From positions 310,001 to 374,000 of the forward strand of contig CANGIY010000001.1 of NCBI GenBank assembly GCA_947454235.1: 64,000 nt of DNA, read 5' to 3'. The position numbers and the translations under genes were made by a program. Source of the DNA: Chitinophagaceae bacterium (GTDB lineage: Bacteria; Bacteroidota; Bacteroidia; Chitinophagales; Chitinophagaceae). Shown piece by piece: positions 63,094 to 64,000 of the stretch; the first letter of the stretch is position 1, and the number at the start of each line of letters is the position of its first letter. The notes below the pieces were generated by a model, which searched no databases, was not told where the DNA came from, and was given only the letters and a program-made list of their open reading frames with translations.

Positions 63094-63432
63094 ATGTCAA
63101 AGAAAAATGCTGGTAGAGCCGATGGTCTAGTCTATTCAACGAATAAGGATTTTTACAACGACTTTCCGCAGGAAGAATCGGTAGATACGTTGCCAAAGGA
63201 AAAACAGAAATTGAAGGTAACGCTTGACTCAAAGCAACGTGCGGGTAAGATTGTTACGCTGGTTGATGGTTTCGTTGGTACTAACGATGATTTAGAAGCA
63301 CTCGGAAAACAGTTGAAAACTAAGTGTGGTGCCGGTGGTAGCGTAAAAGACGGCTACATTATTATTCAGGGCGACTACAAAGTAAAAGTACTCGGTTGGT
63401 TGAAAGACTGGGGCTATGTTCTAGCGAAGTAA
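63094..63432 (+). CDS. SUI1/eIF1-like translation factor (YciH family)
   Basis: Protein of 112 residues related to eukaryotic initiation factor 1. The start is ATG 63094 (MSKKNAGRADGLVYSTN); the upstream open codons read through the terminator hairpin. The SUI1 domain covers the C-terminal half: KVTLDSKQRAGKIVTLVDGFVG, LEALGKQLKTKCGAGGSVKDGYIIIQGDYKVKVLGWLKDWGY. In bacteria YciH is thought to affect start-codon selection or general translation, but its role is poorly settled. The next gene starts 18 bp downstream. Confidence 0.92.
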   Translation: MSKKNAGRADGLVYSTNKDFYNDFPQEESVDTLPKEKQKLKVTLDSKQRAGKIVTLVDGFVGTNDDLEALGKQLKTKCGAGGSVKDGYIIIQGDYKVKVLGWLKDWGYVLAK

Positions 63433-63450
63433 TATTTGAGCTAACTGACA

Positions 63451-63915
63451 ATGAATAAGTTCGCAGTTGCACATACAATTCAAGTAAAGGGCAGTAAGGA
63501 AAAGGTATTTGCGTACTTTTCTGACATGTGCAATGATGTACATTGGCGCAAGGAAGCACTCAAAGCCCATGAAGTCAATGAGGGAGAAAAGAAACTCATT
63601 GAACAGGAAACATTTCTATCGCCTAAAGTGCCTTCCATTGTGACAAGGTACTACGTCGCCGAGCTGATACCGGTTAATAGGATAACATACCAGTCAACCG
63701 AGGATTCGCCATTTTATCAACGTACAAATCGAAGCGTAGAGGAGGGCGAGAACGGATTGCTTGAAGTTACTTACAGTATAGAGTTTGATGCTGCCATGAT
63801 AATAAAGGGCATGGGATTCAAAATGCCTGCCGCAATGGTGAACTTCTATTTGTGGGTTTTAATAAGGATATATACCGGTAAACTAAAGAAGGAACTCAGT
63901 AAAATAGCTGGCTAG
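63451..63915 (+). CDS. SRPBCC (START/polyketide-cyclase fold) family protein
   Basis: Protein of 154 residues with a helix-grip fold layout: beta strand IQVKGSKEKVFAYFSDMCNDVHWRKEAL, central strands with RITYQSTEDSPFYQRTNRSVEEGENG and a long C-terminal helix (AAMVNFYLWVLIRIYTGKLKKELSKIAG). Such proteins bind hydrophobic ligands. No catalytic residues stand out and the ligand is unknown. Its TAG stop overlaps the GTG start of the next gene by one base, so the two are translationally coupled. Confidence 0.82.
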   Translation: MNKFAVAHTIQVKGSKEKVFAYFSDMCNDVHWRKEALKAHEVNEGEKKLIEQETFLSPKVPSIVTRYYVAELIPVNRITYQSTEDSPFYQRTNRSVEEGENGLLEVTYSIEFDAAMIIKGMGFKMPAAMVNFYLWVLIRIYTGKLKKELSKIAG

Positions 63916-64000
63916 TGATTGAACCCATTTTTTTTGCTGATTCAGGGTTGTTCCGTGAGTGGTTGGTAGAAAATCATGCCACACAAACTGTACTTCTGGT
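63915..64000 (+). CDS. YdeI/OmpD-associated family protein (5' part only)
   Basis: The reading frame from GTG 63915 runs open to the window edge and gives (V/M)IEPIFFADSGLFREWLVENH followed by ATQTVLL. The FF...FREWLxxNH pattern is the usual N-terminus of YdeI-family proteins, which are small and of unclear function. The start overlaps the previous stop codon by one base. Only 28 codons are visible, so the call rests on a short stretch. Confidence 0.65.
   Translation, partial: MIEPIFFADSGLFREWLVENHATQTVLL

Noticed and set aside
1-64000. Prophage, integrative element, secretion or defence island
   Set aside because: No integrase, transposase, phage structural gene, restriction or CRISPR gene is present; gene content is housekeeping plus T9SS substrates.

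Overview
The window looks like a chromosomal segment of a member of the Bacteroidota, most likely a Chitinophagales-type organism (inference). The evidence is large secreted proteins ending in type IX secretion system (T9SS) sorting domains, a PorP/SprF partner protein, promoters of the TTTG / TAnnTTTG type, starts without Shine-Dalgarno sequences, and a caa3-type oxidase gene order typical of the phylum. I see no phage, plasmid, CRISPR array or transposase gene.

Layout. 1-5842: the 3' part of a PKD-repeat protein with a type B sorting domain, its PorP/SprF partner, an S4-domain RNA-binding protein and a haem-binding-domain protein. 5843-6332: a gene-free stretch holding a candidate structured ncRNA. 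6333-18920: a 4195-residue surface protein with one NHL propeller and 45 Ig-like modules. 18943-23179: RlmI-like rRNA methyltransferase, tRNA-Leu(GAG), DEAD-box helicase, cold-shock protein and fatty-acid desaturase. 23214-23992: a degraded Fic gene. 24174-30348: a DUF6600-like protein, sucD, an OsmC-like protein, a polyprenyl diphosphate synthase and RNase R, all on minus. 30811-36945: an NrnA-type DHH phosphoesterase, three FKBP prolyl isomerases in tandem and an M1 peptidase, all on plus. 37023-46838: two further giant T9SS substrates on minus. 47149-49101: a heptahaem cytochrome with TPRs. 49102-53130: a small barrel-like protein, aat, an HxlR regulator divergent from a SnoaL-like gene over a 40-bp perfect palindrome, dprA and a DUF6438-like protein. 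53195-57352: a cytochrome oxidase operon (ctaB, two subunit III genes, subunit IV, SCO, DUF420). 57660-63026: a third NHL plus Ig-module surface protein. 63094-64000: SUI1/YciH, an SRPBCC protein and the start of a YdeI-family gene.

The window is dominated by five giant extracellular proteins in two families. Three (6333-18920, 42279-46838, 57660-63026) carry six-bladed NHL propellers at the N-terminus followed by 45, 1+6 or 16 Ig-like modules that each contain two cysteines. Two (1-3776 and 37023-42059) are PKD-type paralogues that share about 900 residues but end in different T9SS sorting domains. The three FKBPs, the M1 peptidase and the PorP/SprF protein are exported or envelope proteins and could support folding and display of such substrates, but that link is inference.

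The most unusual non-coding finding is a pair of about 160-bp long imperfect palindromes (25596-25759 and 46922-47086). They are colinear with each other, each keeps its own arm pairing, and at least one inner base pair shows a compensatory change.
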